Positions 51,366 to 59,776 of a stretch of DNA of 64,000 nt are shown one piece after another. The notes beneath the pieces are model-generated. The model did no database searches, was not told the origin of the DNA, and saw only the letters and a list, made by a program, of their open reading frames with translations. Positions within the stretch are counted from its first letter, which is position 1; the number at the start of each line of letters is the position of its first letter. The position numbers and the translations under genes were made by a program. The DNA comes from an uncultured Porphyromonadaceae bacterium (GTDB lineage Bacteria > Bacteroidota > Bacteroidia > Bacteroidales > Muribaculaceae), in NCBI GenBank assembly GCA_900546365.1, contig URCF01000006.1, forward strand, positions 1-64,000, written 5' to 3'.

Positions 51366-54331
51366 TCAAATATGTCGGCTTCCTGGCCGGGATAATTGCT
51401 CTTGAGGGTGCGGAGATACTCGTCGGCCTCAAATTTCTGACCCTGCTGACGCAGGATGTCGCTCAGCAGTATGAACGCCCTTGCGAGCCAGTACTGATTG
51501 TCGGGTTCGGCATCGATGAGCGTGTTGACCACGCTGCGGGCCTCGTTGAGCTTGCCGCGCTTCATCAGGCTCTCACCCAGATACACTGCACTCTTGGCAC
51601 CGTATTCCGACTGGGGGGAGGCGGCAATAGAGCGCCACAGACGGTCGGCATCGGCATATTTACCGAGCCGGTCGAGTGCCAAAGCCCTGTTGAACTCCAC
51701 CTCATCCACCATCGCGCCGCCTGCACTGCTGGTGGCCAGAAGACGGTCGGTGACATCGGCCAGCTCGGCCCAACGGTCGAGAGCCACCGCCGTGCGCATC
51801 ATTCCCAGCCGGGCCTCGAGCTGGGTGCGGGCGCCACCGGTGCGGCTTTCAAGCGCGGAGTATGTGTTGTAGGCAATTTCAGTTTTTCCAAGCGCGGCCT
51901 CGCTCTGCCCCTTGATCAGCATCGCATCCTCGGCCACCTCGCTGTCGGGGTAGGAGAGAGTGAGGCGCGAGGCATACTCCAGAGCCTCCGGCCACCGCTT
52001 GTGCTCGGCTGCGTTTTCGGCCAGATAGTAGAGAGCCTGCGGCTCATAGACACCGCGGGGATATTCAGCGACAAACACCTTGAGACGGGACACATCGGCG
52101 TGGTCCATATAGCTGCTCTCGGCGGCCATGAATGCGGCGGCCTCGATGTCGGAAGCGTTGATCTGCGGAGCGTTGGGCACCGAGTTGACAAACTCGGTCA
52201 GCTCCCCAAGCCGTCCGGCCTCGGCACACACCTTGAACAGGTCTTCAAGAGCCACCTTTGCTTCCTCGCTGGTGGGATAGGTGTAAATCACCTTTTTATA
52301 TGTTTCGATAGCATTGTCGCGCTCACCGGCGCTCATCTGCGTGATGGCCAGCTGGAGATAGCCGTTGCGGCCGTAGCTTGTCTGGGGATATGCACGGACA
52401 AGTTTCTTGTAGGCGGCGATGGCATTTGTATTCTCGTCCAACGCCCCGTATGCCTCGGCCTGCTCGAGCATAGCCGCGGGCACCAGCGCGGAGTTGGGGT
52501 AGCTCGCTATCACCTCATCAAGCATCGCGATCTTGCCACGGTGGTCGCGGCTGTACCCTTTCATCAGGGCCTGCTGATACATGGCATAATCGCCCGCCGA
52601 GGGGTCGGTGGCATAGGCCTTGGCGTAGTAGGTCTGCGCCTGAGTGAAGTGCGACTGCATGTATTCGCAGTCGCCGGCGCGGTTCATAGCGTCGGCTTTC
52701 AGGCGGGTGTCGGAGGCTGGAGCGATATCGAACGCTTTGCGAAACCAACCCAGGGCACCGTTGTAATCCTCAAGCATATATGCGGCATACCCGGCACCGT
52801 AGCAGGCGATGGCCATATTGGGGTCGTCATCGCCGCCGGAACGGATATACGATTGATAGCCGGAGAGGGATTTGCCATACTCCCCGAGGTCGTATTGGCA
52901 AGCTGCGGCCCGCAGCCGGCATATCCTGGCAACAGAGCTGTCACCACCATGCAGGGTGGCACCTTCATCAAAGAGCGACAGGGCCCCGGCATACTGTCCG
53001 GCACCATACGCACGCGTGCCGAGCATATACAATGCCTGCTGGCGTGCCACACGTGCCGCGCTGCTCGACTGTGCCGCATCGGTGGCTGTGAGGCGCACCA
53101 CACTGTCGTAGTCCTGATTGGAGAGGTATCCCTCGAGCGCGAGGTCGCGCACGGTGGGAGTGTATTGCGAATGTGGGAAGCGGGTCAGAAACTCCTCCAG
53201 CATGGTGACGGTGCGCGAGAACGGCGACCTGCCGCCGCTCATCAGGGCCACTATATAGTTGTAGAAAGCTGTTTCGGTGACATTGCTCACACAATCCATA
53301 TTGTAGGCACGCTCAAACATCAGCAGGGCGGCATCGGTGTCGCCGCGCTTCACATAGCTTTGTCCAAGATAGAGGCAAGCACTCTGCCCAAGGGCATCCG
53401 GCTCGTTGACAGCCTTCTGGAGCAACGGCACGGCAGCATTGTAGCGTCCGGCCTCATATTCCGACACTCCGAGCATATAATAAGCGCTTGGCTGAGGGTC
53501 AGTGGCCTCGGCGGCATATTGCCACAAAAACGGGATGGCATCGTTGCGCTTGCCGAGATTGAACAGGCTCTCGCCGGCAATACGGTTGGCCTCGGCGCGG
53601 AACTGCCCCACCCGTCCAGATGCGAGCACCTGCTGCGCCAGCTTGGCAGCCTCGGCATATTCGCCACGCATAAAATATATCTGGCTCCGGTAGTAGCCGG
53701 TGGCGCTGCCCGGCTCGGTGGAGGTGTCCACATCTTTCCATGCCTCGAGAGCGGCAGAATAAGCCCCCTCACTATATTTTATATAGCCGATATAGAACCG
53801 TGCAGCATTGGCATAGGAGCCTCCGCGCCGCACTATCGCCTCCATGCGCTGCACAGCGGCATCGTTTTCGCCGAGCATCATCATACAGTATGCGGTACGG
53901 TATTCAAGATCCTCGAGCAGATTGCCACTCAGCATCCGCTCGTCCACCTTGGCATAGGCGGTCAAAGCCGCGCCATAAGCGCCGCGGGTGAAATGATAGT
54001 CGCCGATGGCGGCCTTTACCTCCGCCACCCTCGTGCTGCCGCCATACATCTCCACAAAAGTCTCGAGAAGCCCGAGCGCCTCATCGTCGCCACTGTAGAG
54101 GGTGCTCATCGCCATATAGAACAAGGCATCCTCGCTCTGCGCCTCGGAGGGGTTGAGCCGCCGCAGCTGAAGCAGCTGGTCGAGGCAGCCGTCGAAGTTG
54201 CGGTCGTTGTACATCGCTATTCCACGCGCCATATATCCCGCAGCATCAGGCATATTGAGCTGCGCGGATGTTTGCACGGCACCGATGGCGGCTGTCGCTG
54301 CCACGGCCATTAGTATCGGTAGTTTCATCAT
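51335..54331 (-). CDS. Exported tetratricopeptide-repeat protein
   Basis: A 998-residue protein with signal peptide (MMKLPILMAVAATAAIGAVQ, then TSAQ) followed by about 20-25 TPR-like helical pairs (for example GIAMYNDRNFDGCLDQLLQL, ARFYIGYIKYSEGAYSAALE). Probably periplasmic, a scaffold for protein contacts. It resembles the long TPR proteins that precede an outer-membrane barrel in Bacteroidetes clusters. It is the first gene of TPR-barrel-GT2-pyrC. The long plus-strand open frame opposite it is a by-product of the biased composition. Confidence 0.85.
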   Translation of the reverse strand: MMKLPILMAVAATAAIGAVQTSAQLNMPDAAGYMARGIAMYNDRNFDGCLDQLLQLRRLNPSEAQSEDALFYMAMSTLYSGDDEALGLLETFVEMYGGSTRVAEVKAAIGDYHFTRGAYGAALTAYAKVDERMLSGNLLEDLEYRTAYCMMMLGENDAAVQRMEAIVRRGGSYANAARFYIGYIKYSEGAYSAALEAWKDVDTSTEPGSATGYYRSQIYFMRGEYAEAAKLAQQVLASGRVGQFRAEANRIAGESLFNLGKRNDAIPFLWQYAAEATDPQPSAYYMLGVSEYEAGRYNAAVPLLQKAVNEPDALGQSACLYLGQSYVKRGDTDAALLMFERAYNMDCVSNVTETAFYNYIVALMSGGRSPFSRTVTMLEEFLTRFPHSQYTPTVRDLALEGYLSNQDYDSVVRLTATDAAQSSSAARVARQQALYMLGTRAYGAGQYAGALSLFDEGATLHGGDSSVARICRLRAAACQYDLGEYGKSLSGYQSYIRSGGDDDPNMAIACYGAGYAAYMLEDYNGALGWFRKAFDIAPASDTRLKADAMNRAGDCEYMQSHFTQAQTYYAKAYATDPSAGDYAMYQQALMKGYSRDHRGKIAMLDEVIASYPNSALVPAAMLEQAEAYGALDENTNAIAAYKKLVRAYPQTSYGRNGYLQLAITQMSAGERDNAIETYKKVIYTYPTSEEAKVALEDLFKVCAEAGRLGELTEFVNSVPNAPQINASDIEAAAFMAAESSYMDHADVSRLKVFVAEYPRGVYEPQALYYLAENAAEHKRWPEALEYASRLTLSYPDSEVAEDAMLIKGQSEAALGKTEIAYNTYSALESRTGGARTQLEARLGMMRTAVALDRWAELADVTDRLLATSSAGGAMVDEVEFNRALALDRLGKYADADRLWRSIAASPQSEYGAKSAVYLGESLMKRGKLNEARSVVNTLIDAEPDNQYWLARAFILLSDILRQQGQKFEADEYLRTLKSNYPGQEADIFEMIDIRLNND

Positions 54332-54336
54332 TGGTG

Positions 54337-54344
54337 CAAAGATA
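54337..54344 (-). promoter_or_regulatory. -7 box of the TPR operon
   Basis: The minus strand reads TATCTTTG, 5 bases before the ATG at 54331, so the mRNA would be leaderless or nearly so. Confidence 0.55.
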
Positions 54345-54389
54345 ACTATTTTTAATCACGCTTGATGCTACTCTGTTGCAAATTTTCGC

Positions 54390-54397
54390 TACCTTTG
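54390..54397 (+). promoter_or_regulatory. -7 box of the Ig-like lipoprotein-rex operon
   Basis: TACCTTTG on the plus strand, divergent from the TPR box 46 bases away. No TTG at the standard spacing. Confidence 0.5.
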
Positions 54398-54432
54398 CAC
54401 TCGTAGTGAAAACATCTTCCTCCATATTATGG

Positions 54433-56433
54433 ATGCGCTCGTTGATAGCCGGGGCTGCCGCTCTGGCCTTGGCAGCGTGCGCCAGCATGGGACGCCCCCA
54501 GGGCGGCCCGCGTGACACCGAGCCACCGGTGTTTGTGAGCAGCAACCCGTTGCCGGGCGAGCTGAATGTGAAACGCAACCGTATCCGCGTGACTTTCAAC
54601 GAGAATGTCAATGTCAACGATGCGTCCAACAAAATTCTTGTGTCGCCTGTGCAGAGCGAGATGCCATCGTTCTCATCCGCCGGACGGCATATAGATGTGG
54701 AGCTCCGCGATACCCTCATCCCCAACACCACCTACACCATTGATTTCACCGATGCCATAGCCGACCTCAACGAGGGGAACCCGCTGGACGGATTCGCGCT
54801 GGATTTCTCCACCGGTCCTGTGCTCGACTCGCTGCGCATTTCAGGAATGGTGTTCGAGGCCGAGACTCTCGAACCGGCGCAAGGGATGATTGTCGGTGCG
54901 TACTCCAACCTCAGCGACACCGCCATCACCACCCTCCCGATGGAGCGTATCACCAAAACCAACCAGCTGGGTCAGTTCACCTTGCGCAACCTCAAGCCCG
55001 GGAGCTACCACCTGTTTGCGCTTGATGACCGCAACCGCGACAACCATTGGGACCGTACTGAAGATGTGGCCTTCTACCCCGTGGCCATAACACCCACCGC
55101 CGAGAATTTCACTGTGACCGACACTCTCAAGAACTCTCTTGGCGGCGACTCGATAGTGATGCGCACTCTCACCCGCTACTCCCCCAACGACATACTCCTC
55201 ACATGGTTCAACGAGGATTACAAGGCACAATACCTGGTGAAAAGCGACCGCCGCGAGCGCAGCATCATATCGATAGAGATGGGTGCGCCGAGCGACACTT
55301 TCCCCGTTCTGCGCCTGCTCAACTCGCCCCGCGCCGGCAGCCTGCTGTCGCAAGTGGCGGTGCTCAACTCATCCCCCACCCGCGACACCATCGACTATTG
55401 GCTCACCGACTCCACGGTGTTCAACCTCGACTCGCTCACCATCGAGGCCACATATCTGCGCACCGACACCCTTGACCAACTCTCCTGGACCACCGACACC
55501 CTGCAGCTCAATCTGCGCGGCTCCAAAACACGCGCCGCAGAGCTGAAAAGTCAAAAAGAGGAGGCCGAGAAGCGCGAGAAACTTCTGGCCAAAGGCGACA
55601 CCCTTCCCCCGCCGGCCACTCCCCTGCTGATACTCAAGGCTGTCACCGGCAATACCCACGACATTCCATCGCCGCTGCTCATCAACGCAGCCAAACCGGT
55701 GGCCTCCATCAATCCCGAGGCCGTGCATCTTCAAATCAAGGAAGACACCTTGTGGATTGACATCGAACCACCTACGCTCTATCTCCCCGACTCGTTGCGC
55801 CCCATGGAGATGCGCATCGACTACCAGTGGGAGCCGGGTGAACAGTATCGCCTGACCATCGACTCGCTCGGCATCACCGACCTGTATGGCGACTCCAACG
55901 GCCCGTTCAACCATGATTTCACTGTGCGCAAGGTGGAGGATTACTCCAACATCATTTTCCATATCACCGGTCTCGATAGTCCGGGTGTGGTGCAGCTCCT
56001 CTCCAACGGCGACAAGCCGATCAAGCAGGCTCCGGTGGAGAACGGCACGGCGGTGTTCCGCTATGTGCTGCCGGGCAAATATTTCGCCCGGCTGTTTGCC
56101 GACCGCGACTCCTCCGGCACCTACACCAAGGGGTCGCTGACACACAACAGACTGCCCGAAGATGTGTATTATTTCCCAAAACGCATCACTCTCAAGAAAA
56201 ACTGGGACCTCGAGCAGCAATGGGACATCAACGAGCAGCCGGTGGATCTCCAGAAACCCAACGAAATCAAGAAAAACAAGCCCAAGCCCAAGCCCGGCGA
56301 ACTCCCGCCGCAGCAGGAATATTATGAAGAGGAAGAAAACGACTTCTTCAATCCCGGCTTCGGACAGAACTCCAACTCCCGCCTCAACTCCAACAGCAAC
56401 CTTGGTCGCAATGTGCGGCAACGCAACCTCTGA
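54433..56433 (+). CDS. Lipoprotein with SbsA-type Ig-like domain
   Basis: 666 residues from ATG 54433, signal MRSLIAGAAALALAACASMG with lipobox LAAC; a GTG at 54406 would add nine residues. Residues about 30-125 form a Big_5/SbsA Ig-like domain (PPVFVSSNPLPGELNVKRNR, IRVTFNENV), next a carboxypeptidase-regulatory-like beta domain (LGQFTLRNLKPGSYHLFAL). The C-terminus is Lys/Pro- then Asn/Ser-rich. Surface-exposed or periplasmic; the role is unknown. It is four bases before rex, probably co-transcribed. Confidence 0.78.
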   Translation: MRSLIAGAAALALAACASMGRPQGGPRDTEPPVFVSSNPLPGELNVKRNRIRVTFNENVNVNDASNKILVSPVQSEMPSFSSAGRHIDVELRDTLIPNTTYTIDFTDAIADLNEGNPLDGFALDFSTGPVLDSLRISGMVFEAETLEPAQGMIVGAYSNLSDTAITTLPMERITKTNQLGQFTLRNLKPGSYHLFALDDRNRDNHWDRTEDVAFYPVAITPTAENFTVTDTLKNSLGGDSIVMRTLTRYSPNDILLTWFNEDYKAQYLVKSDRRERSIISIEMGAPSDTFPVLRLLNSPRAGSLLSQVAVLNSSPTRDTIDYWLTDSTVFNLDSLTIEATYLRTDTLDQLSWTTDTLQLNLRGSKTRAAELKSQKEEAEKREKLLAKGDTLPPPATPLLILKAVTGNTHDIPSPLLINAAKPVASINPEAVHLQIKEDTLWIDIEPPTLYLPDSLRPMEMRIDYQWEPGEQYRLTIDSLGITDLYGDSNGPFNHDFTVRKVEDYSNIIFHITGLDSPGVVQLLSNGDKPIKQAPVENGTAVFRYVLPGKYFARLFADRDSSGTYTKGSLTHNRLPEDVYYFPKRITLKKNWDLEQQWDINEQPVDLQKPNEIKKNKPKPKPGELPPQQEYYEEEENDFFNPGFGQNSNSRLNSNSNLGRNVRQRNL

Positions 56434-56437
56434 ACCC

Positions 56438-57106
56438 ATGGACAAGCCCAACCCTACACCCCTATCCCATAAGGCCATACTTCCGGAGCCCACCCTCAGC
56501 AGGCTCCCGTGGTATCTGTCGTATGTGTCGCAGCTCCGCGCCAAAGGGGTGGAGTATGTGTCGTCCACGGCCATCTCCAAAGCCATAGGGGTGGATGCCT
56601 CGCAGATAGCCAAGGATCTGTCGCATATCTCCCTCCGCGGCAAAACGCGCATAGGGTATGATGTGGCCTCGCTTGAAGCCACACTGGTCAATTTTCTGGG
56701 ATTCACACGCGTACACAAGGCTGTGATTGTAGGCGTCGGTTCGCTCGGCTCCGCTCTCATCGCCGACAGCGGACTGGCCCGCTTCGGGCTCAACATCGAG
56801 GCGGGGTTTGACATCAACCCAAAGGTGGTGGGCACACGCATCTGCAATGTGCCTGTTCTCCATATATCGCAGCTTGATGAATGGCGCCGACGGCTCGGTG
56901 CCGAGATAGGAGTGGTGACAGTGCCCGCTGACAAGGCCCAGGACACAGCCGACACCCTTGTAAAAGCGGGAGTGAAAGCGATATGGAACTTCGCGCCATG
57001 CCGCCTGCATGTGCAGCCGGGGATAGTGGTGCAGGACACTTCCATCTACGCCCACCTCGCAGTGATGTACAACCGTCTTTCCCTTCTTCCGCAGTCCAAC
57101 AAATGA
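56438..57106 (+). CDS. rex: Redox-sensing transcriptional repressor Rex
   Basis: 222 residues from ATG 56438 (MDKPNPTPLSHKAILPEPTL). An N-terminal winged helix (SSTAISKAIGVDASQIAKDL) is followed by a Rossmann domain with AVIVGVGSLGSALI. Rex binds NADH/NAD and releases its operators when NADH is high; in Bacteroidales its targets would plausibly include fermentation and respiration genes such as frd and cyd. I did not find a clear standard Rex palindrome in front of those genes here. The open frame runs further upstream inside the Ig-like gene; that part is a shadow. Its stop overlaps the next ATG. Confidence 0.93.
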   Translation: MDKPNPTPLSHKAILPEPTLSRLPWYLSYVSQLRAKGVEYVSSTAISKAIGVDASQIAKDLSHISLRGKTRIGYDVASLEATLVNFLGFTRVHKAVIVGVGSLGSALIADSGLARFGLNIEAGFDINPKVVGTRICNVPVLHISQLDEWRRRLGAEIGVVTVPADKAQDTADTLVKAGVKAIWNFAPCRLHVQPGIVVQDTSIYAHLAVMYNRLSLLPQSNK

Positions 57107-57672
57107 AGATAGTAGCATACTCCCGAATACCGGGCGAAACCATACCGCAGCCGCTTCCCGTTGACATAATCCCCGACTCGGCGATAGTGCCGTACAACCG
57201 CCCTGTGTTCCTGCCTGATTTCACCCGGTCGTGGGCCGCCGACATCTGTCCTGCCTACCGTATTTCGCGCCTCGGCAAAGGGATTACCCCCAAGTTCGCG
57301 CCGCGCTACTATGATGCCATGACTCTTGCTCTGCGCCTCATCCCCACACAGATCCTGCAGCAGCTGCACAACAGGATGCAACCCACAGGAGTGGCCGGAG
57401 TTTTCGACAATTGCCTACCGCTCGGACAATGGATACCGCTCACAGACACTCCGCCCGACCTACATATACAGGCTCCGGGCATTGATCTGCAGATCACGCA
57501 CCGGCACTGCGACATCGACCATACACTCGCAGCAATCAGCGAGATTGCCACACTCAAAACCGGCGATATAATCCTCCCATGCCGGCTACCGTTGGCCACG
57601 GTTATGACTCCTGACACCGACTTCACCATCGAGCTCAACGACACTCCGGTGCTACCTATACGATTGCGCTGA
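57103..57672 (+). CDS. Degenerate fumarylacetoacetate-hydrolase-fold protein
   Basis: 189 residues from ATG 57103, overlapping the rex stop as ATGA. I match it to the FAH family by order of blocks: KIVAYSRIPGETIP at the N-terminus, RISRLGKGITPKFA where FAH has its metal-binding E-x-E strand, GVFDNCLPLGQWIPL for the FD-x-x-x-x-L-G-P-W block, and EIATLKTGDIILPCRLPLAT for the LKPGDVI-x-TGTP block. The acidic metal ligands appear to be missing, so it may be a non-enzymatic relative. The assignment is tentative. Convergent with birA, 17-base overlap. Confidence 0.55.
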   Translation: MKIVAYSRIPGETIPQPLPVDIIPDSAIVPYNRPVFLPDFTRSWAADICPAYRISRLGKGITPKFAPRYYDAMTLALRLIPTQILQQLHNRMQPTGVAGVFDNCLPLGQWIPLTDTPPDLHIQAPGIDLQITHRHCDIDHTLAAISEIATLKTGDIILPCRLPLATVMTPDTDFTIELNDTPVLPIRLR

Positions 57673-58414
57673 CATCCTTGAACGCATACAGCTTGCTCCC
57701 GCCGCTGCTGTCGGTGAGCCTCAAATGGCCTGTGGGCATCACGGTGTCAATCCGCGCCATGATTCTCCGGCCTGTGGCAGGCTCAAGATAAGGGTAAAAC
57801 CCCTCGCGCCGCCACAGATGCGCCAGATAGCGCCGGTGTAGCTCATCCCACAGCTCCGGATTGTCATACATATTCACGATTTCGAGCAGCTGCCCGGCAA
57901 GCAACGCCACACACTCCTCCACACTATATCTCTTGCCTGTGATCTGCGCCACCGACACCGGATTGGGCGCATCCGACACAAACTCCAGCTGATTGATATT
58001 CACACCCACACCGGCAATAGTGTGGGCTATGCGGCCTCCCATCAGCGAATGTTCTATCAATATGCCGCAGATCTTGCGGTCGCCCACATATATGTCGTTG
58101 GGCCATTTGACGCTCACATCCTCCGCGGCGACATCGCCGAGCAACCCGCGGAGAAACCCCACAATCCCCAGCGACACCATCTCTGAGAGCATGAACTGCT
58201 CAGCCGGGCGCACCGATTCAGGCCTGAACAGCATCGACATAGTGATATTCTCGCCGGGAGCCGCCTCCCAGCTGTTGCCTCGCTGTCCTCGACCGGAGGT
58301 CTGCTTCTCAAGGGCTATCACCGCACCATGGGGCAACGCGCCCGCACGGGCTGAAAGAATGCTGTTGGACGAACCGCCCTCGGGCAGCCATTCGATGGAT
58401 GGGGTGGAAATCAT
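57656..58414 (-). CDS. birA: Biotin-[acetyl-CoA-carboxylase] ligase
   Basis: 252 residues from ATG 58414 (58423 also possible). Ligase motifs: the biotin-binding loop SGRGQRGNSWEA, KWPNDIYVGDRKICGILIE with the active-site Lys, and the GVGVNIN strand. There is no N-terminal DNA-binding domain, so it attaches biotin to carboxylases but does not act as a repressor. The open frame begins at 58489, upstream of the promoter. Convergent with the FAH-fold gene. Confidence 0.92.
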   Translation of the reverse strand: MISTPSIEWLPEGGSSNSILSARAGALPHGAVIALEKQTSGRGQRGNSWEAAPGENITMSMLFRPESVRPAEQFMLSEMVSLGIVGFLRGLLGDVAAEDVSVKWPNDIYVGDRKICGILIEHSLMGGRIAHTIAGVGVNINQLEFVSDAPNPVSVAQITGKRYSVEECVALLAGQLLEIVNMYDNPELWDELHRRYLAHLWRREGFYPYLEPATGRRIMARIDTVMPTGHLRLTDSSGGSKLYAFKDVSAIV

Positions 58415-58428
58415 GTCGCTCATGCCCG

Positions 58429-58460
58429 CAAAATTACACATTTTTCTCCACCCACAGCAA
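58429..58460 (-). promoter_or_regulatory. Promoter of birA
   Basis: On the minus strand: TTG (58458-58460), 21-base spacer, TAATTTTG (58429-58436). The -33 element overlaps the T-run of the upstream gene's terminator. Confidence 0.65.
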
Positions 58461-58492
58461 AAAAGCGATGCACAGCCCCAGCCATGCACCGC
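58459..58492 (-). terminator. Terminator of the C25-LRR unit
   Basis: On the minus strand an 8-base stem GCGGTGCA with TGCATCGC (one G-U pair; 58485-58492 with 58465-58472), followed by six T. It starts 25 bases past the LRR gene. Confidence 0.75.
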
Positions 58493-58517
58493 TTATTCAG
58501 TTTTTATTCAGTATGAT

Positions 58518-59750
58518 TCAATACACCATCTTCTTCACCTGCGAGCCTTGCTTGCGGATGTATAGATGGCCGGGCTGCGGATGGTCGATGCGTTGCCCCT
58601 GGAGGTTGTAATACACCGGCTGCTCGCAGGGAGTCTCGGTAGCGGCCACCTCATACACGCCTGTATATTCGCCCGGCTCAAACCCCTCGATGGTCTTGAA
58701 ATGCCCCCACACCGGGTCGAGGCGATACAAATCCTCGCTTCCCGCCGGCACCTTCAGCACACAATCCTCATTGTCCGTGACAGTCGCGTAATCCATATAG
58801 CTACTGTCATATTGGATATTGCCGAATTCGTAAAATCCCGGAGGCGTAGTGTTGTAGCATATCACCTCCTTGAGGTTTGGACAACGGGCTATAATATAGT
58901 TGGAGCTATACTCCAAGGGACCATCACCCATACCTCCTCCTTCGGCACCGGATTCATTATACCAGCAGTATCCACCGCGGCTATGTCCCAGTCGCTCTAC
59001 CGGCGGGAAATAGACCCGTTCGAGGTTGGGGCAATCAGCGATATTTTCGAATGACACACTGAACACTCTGTTGGGAAAACGAATCTCTGTTCCTTTAAAG
59101 CCTGCGAGTCCCTTGATAAAGAAATGCAATCTTTCATCGCGCTGCTGCGGGCGATCATTGCTGAGGAACTCAATTGTCTCTATATTGGAGTTGGCGAAAG
59201 CCTGACTTCTCACTCTCCACATATTGCCTCCTAATATCACTTTCTTGAATGGAGCCCCATACAGAGCATAGTAGTTGAGTGTGTATAAGTCCGGCAGTTC
59301 CAAAACCTGAGTGTTTTCCACAACTGTGCCCTCAAAAACATAGCCTCCAAGTTCCTGTATGCTTTTGGGCAGGTCAAGCCTCAGGCTGCCGCAATTATTG
59401 ATGGCCGCAGCTCCAATATACTTGATGCTCTCGGGAAGCGTCAGCCATGTCAAACCGGTACAGTTGCAGAACGCGCAGTAATCTATCTCTCTCACTGTAT
59501 AAACCTTATCATTGTACCTCACCTCCTTTGGTATGGAAAGAGGCCCTCGGTACGACACCTGCTTGGTTTTGTACTTGCCTGTACTGCTGTGGTGTTCGTA
59601 AGTATATCTTGAGGTCACCTTCACATTTGCACCATCCTCTCCGTCAATATAACTGTAGTAGATGCCGTCAACCTTGAAATCATATCTCTCCTGCGCTCCG
59701 ACACCTAAAGCCATTGCCGCTATCGCTAATAAAAACAATATCTTCTTCAT
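58518..59750 (-). CDS. Secreted BspA-like leucine-rich-repeat protein
   Basis: 410 residues with signal MKKILFLLAIAAMALGVGAQ. The body has LRR_5 (BspA/TpLRR) repeats such as VREIDYCAFCNCTGLTWLTL, PESIKYIGAAAI and PKSIQELGGYVF. The C-terminus (VYYNLQGQRIDHPQPGHLYI) is a compact sorting-type domain, so export by the type IX system is likely. BspA-type repeats often mediate binding to host or microbial surfaces. It is 26 bases after the C25 peptidase gene in one transcript; both are AT-richer than the window average by eye. Confidence 0.82.
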   Translation of the reverse strand: MKKILFLLAIAAMALGVGAQERYDFKVDGIYYSYIDGEDGANVKVTSRYTYEHHSSTGKYKTKQVSYRGPLSIPKEVRYNDKVYTVREIDYCAFCNCTGLTWLTLPESIKYIGAAAINNCGSLRLDLPKSIQELGGYVFEGTVVENTQVLELPDLYTLNYYALYGAPFKKVILGGNMWRVRSQAFANSNIETIEFLSNDRPQQRDERLHFFIKGLAGFKGTEIRFPNRVFSVSFENIADCPNLERVYFPPVERLGHSRGGYCWYNESGAEGGGMGDGPLEYSSNYIIARCPNLKEVICYNTTPPGFYEFGNIQYDSSYMDYATVTDNEDCVLKVPAGSEDLYRLDPVWGHFKTIEGFEPGEYTGVYEVAATETPCEQPVYYNLQGQRIDHPQPGHLYIRKQGSQVKKMVY

Positions 59751-59776
59751 ATCAATTCGTTTATTATCTATTTAAT

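Noticed and set aside
51212..54313. Long plus-strand open frame of 1033 codons opposite the TPR gene
   Set aside because: It mirrors the TPR coding sequence, has no recognisable domains, and contains His/Gly/Val-rich shadow composition; the minus-strand gene has signal peptide, repeats and a promoter.
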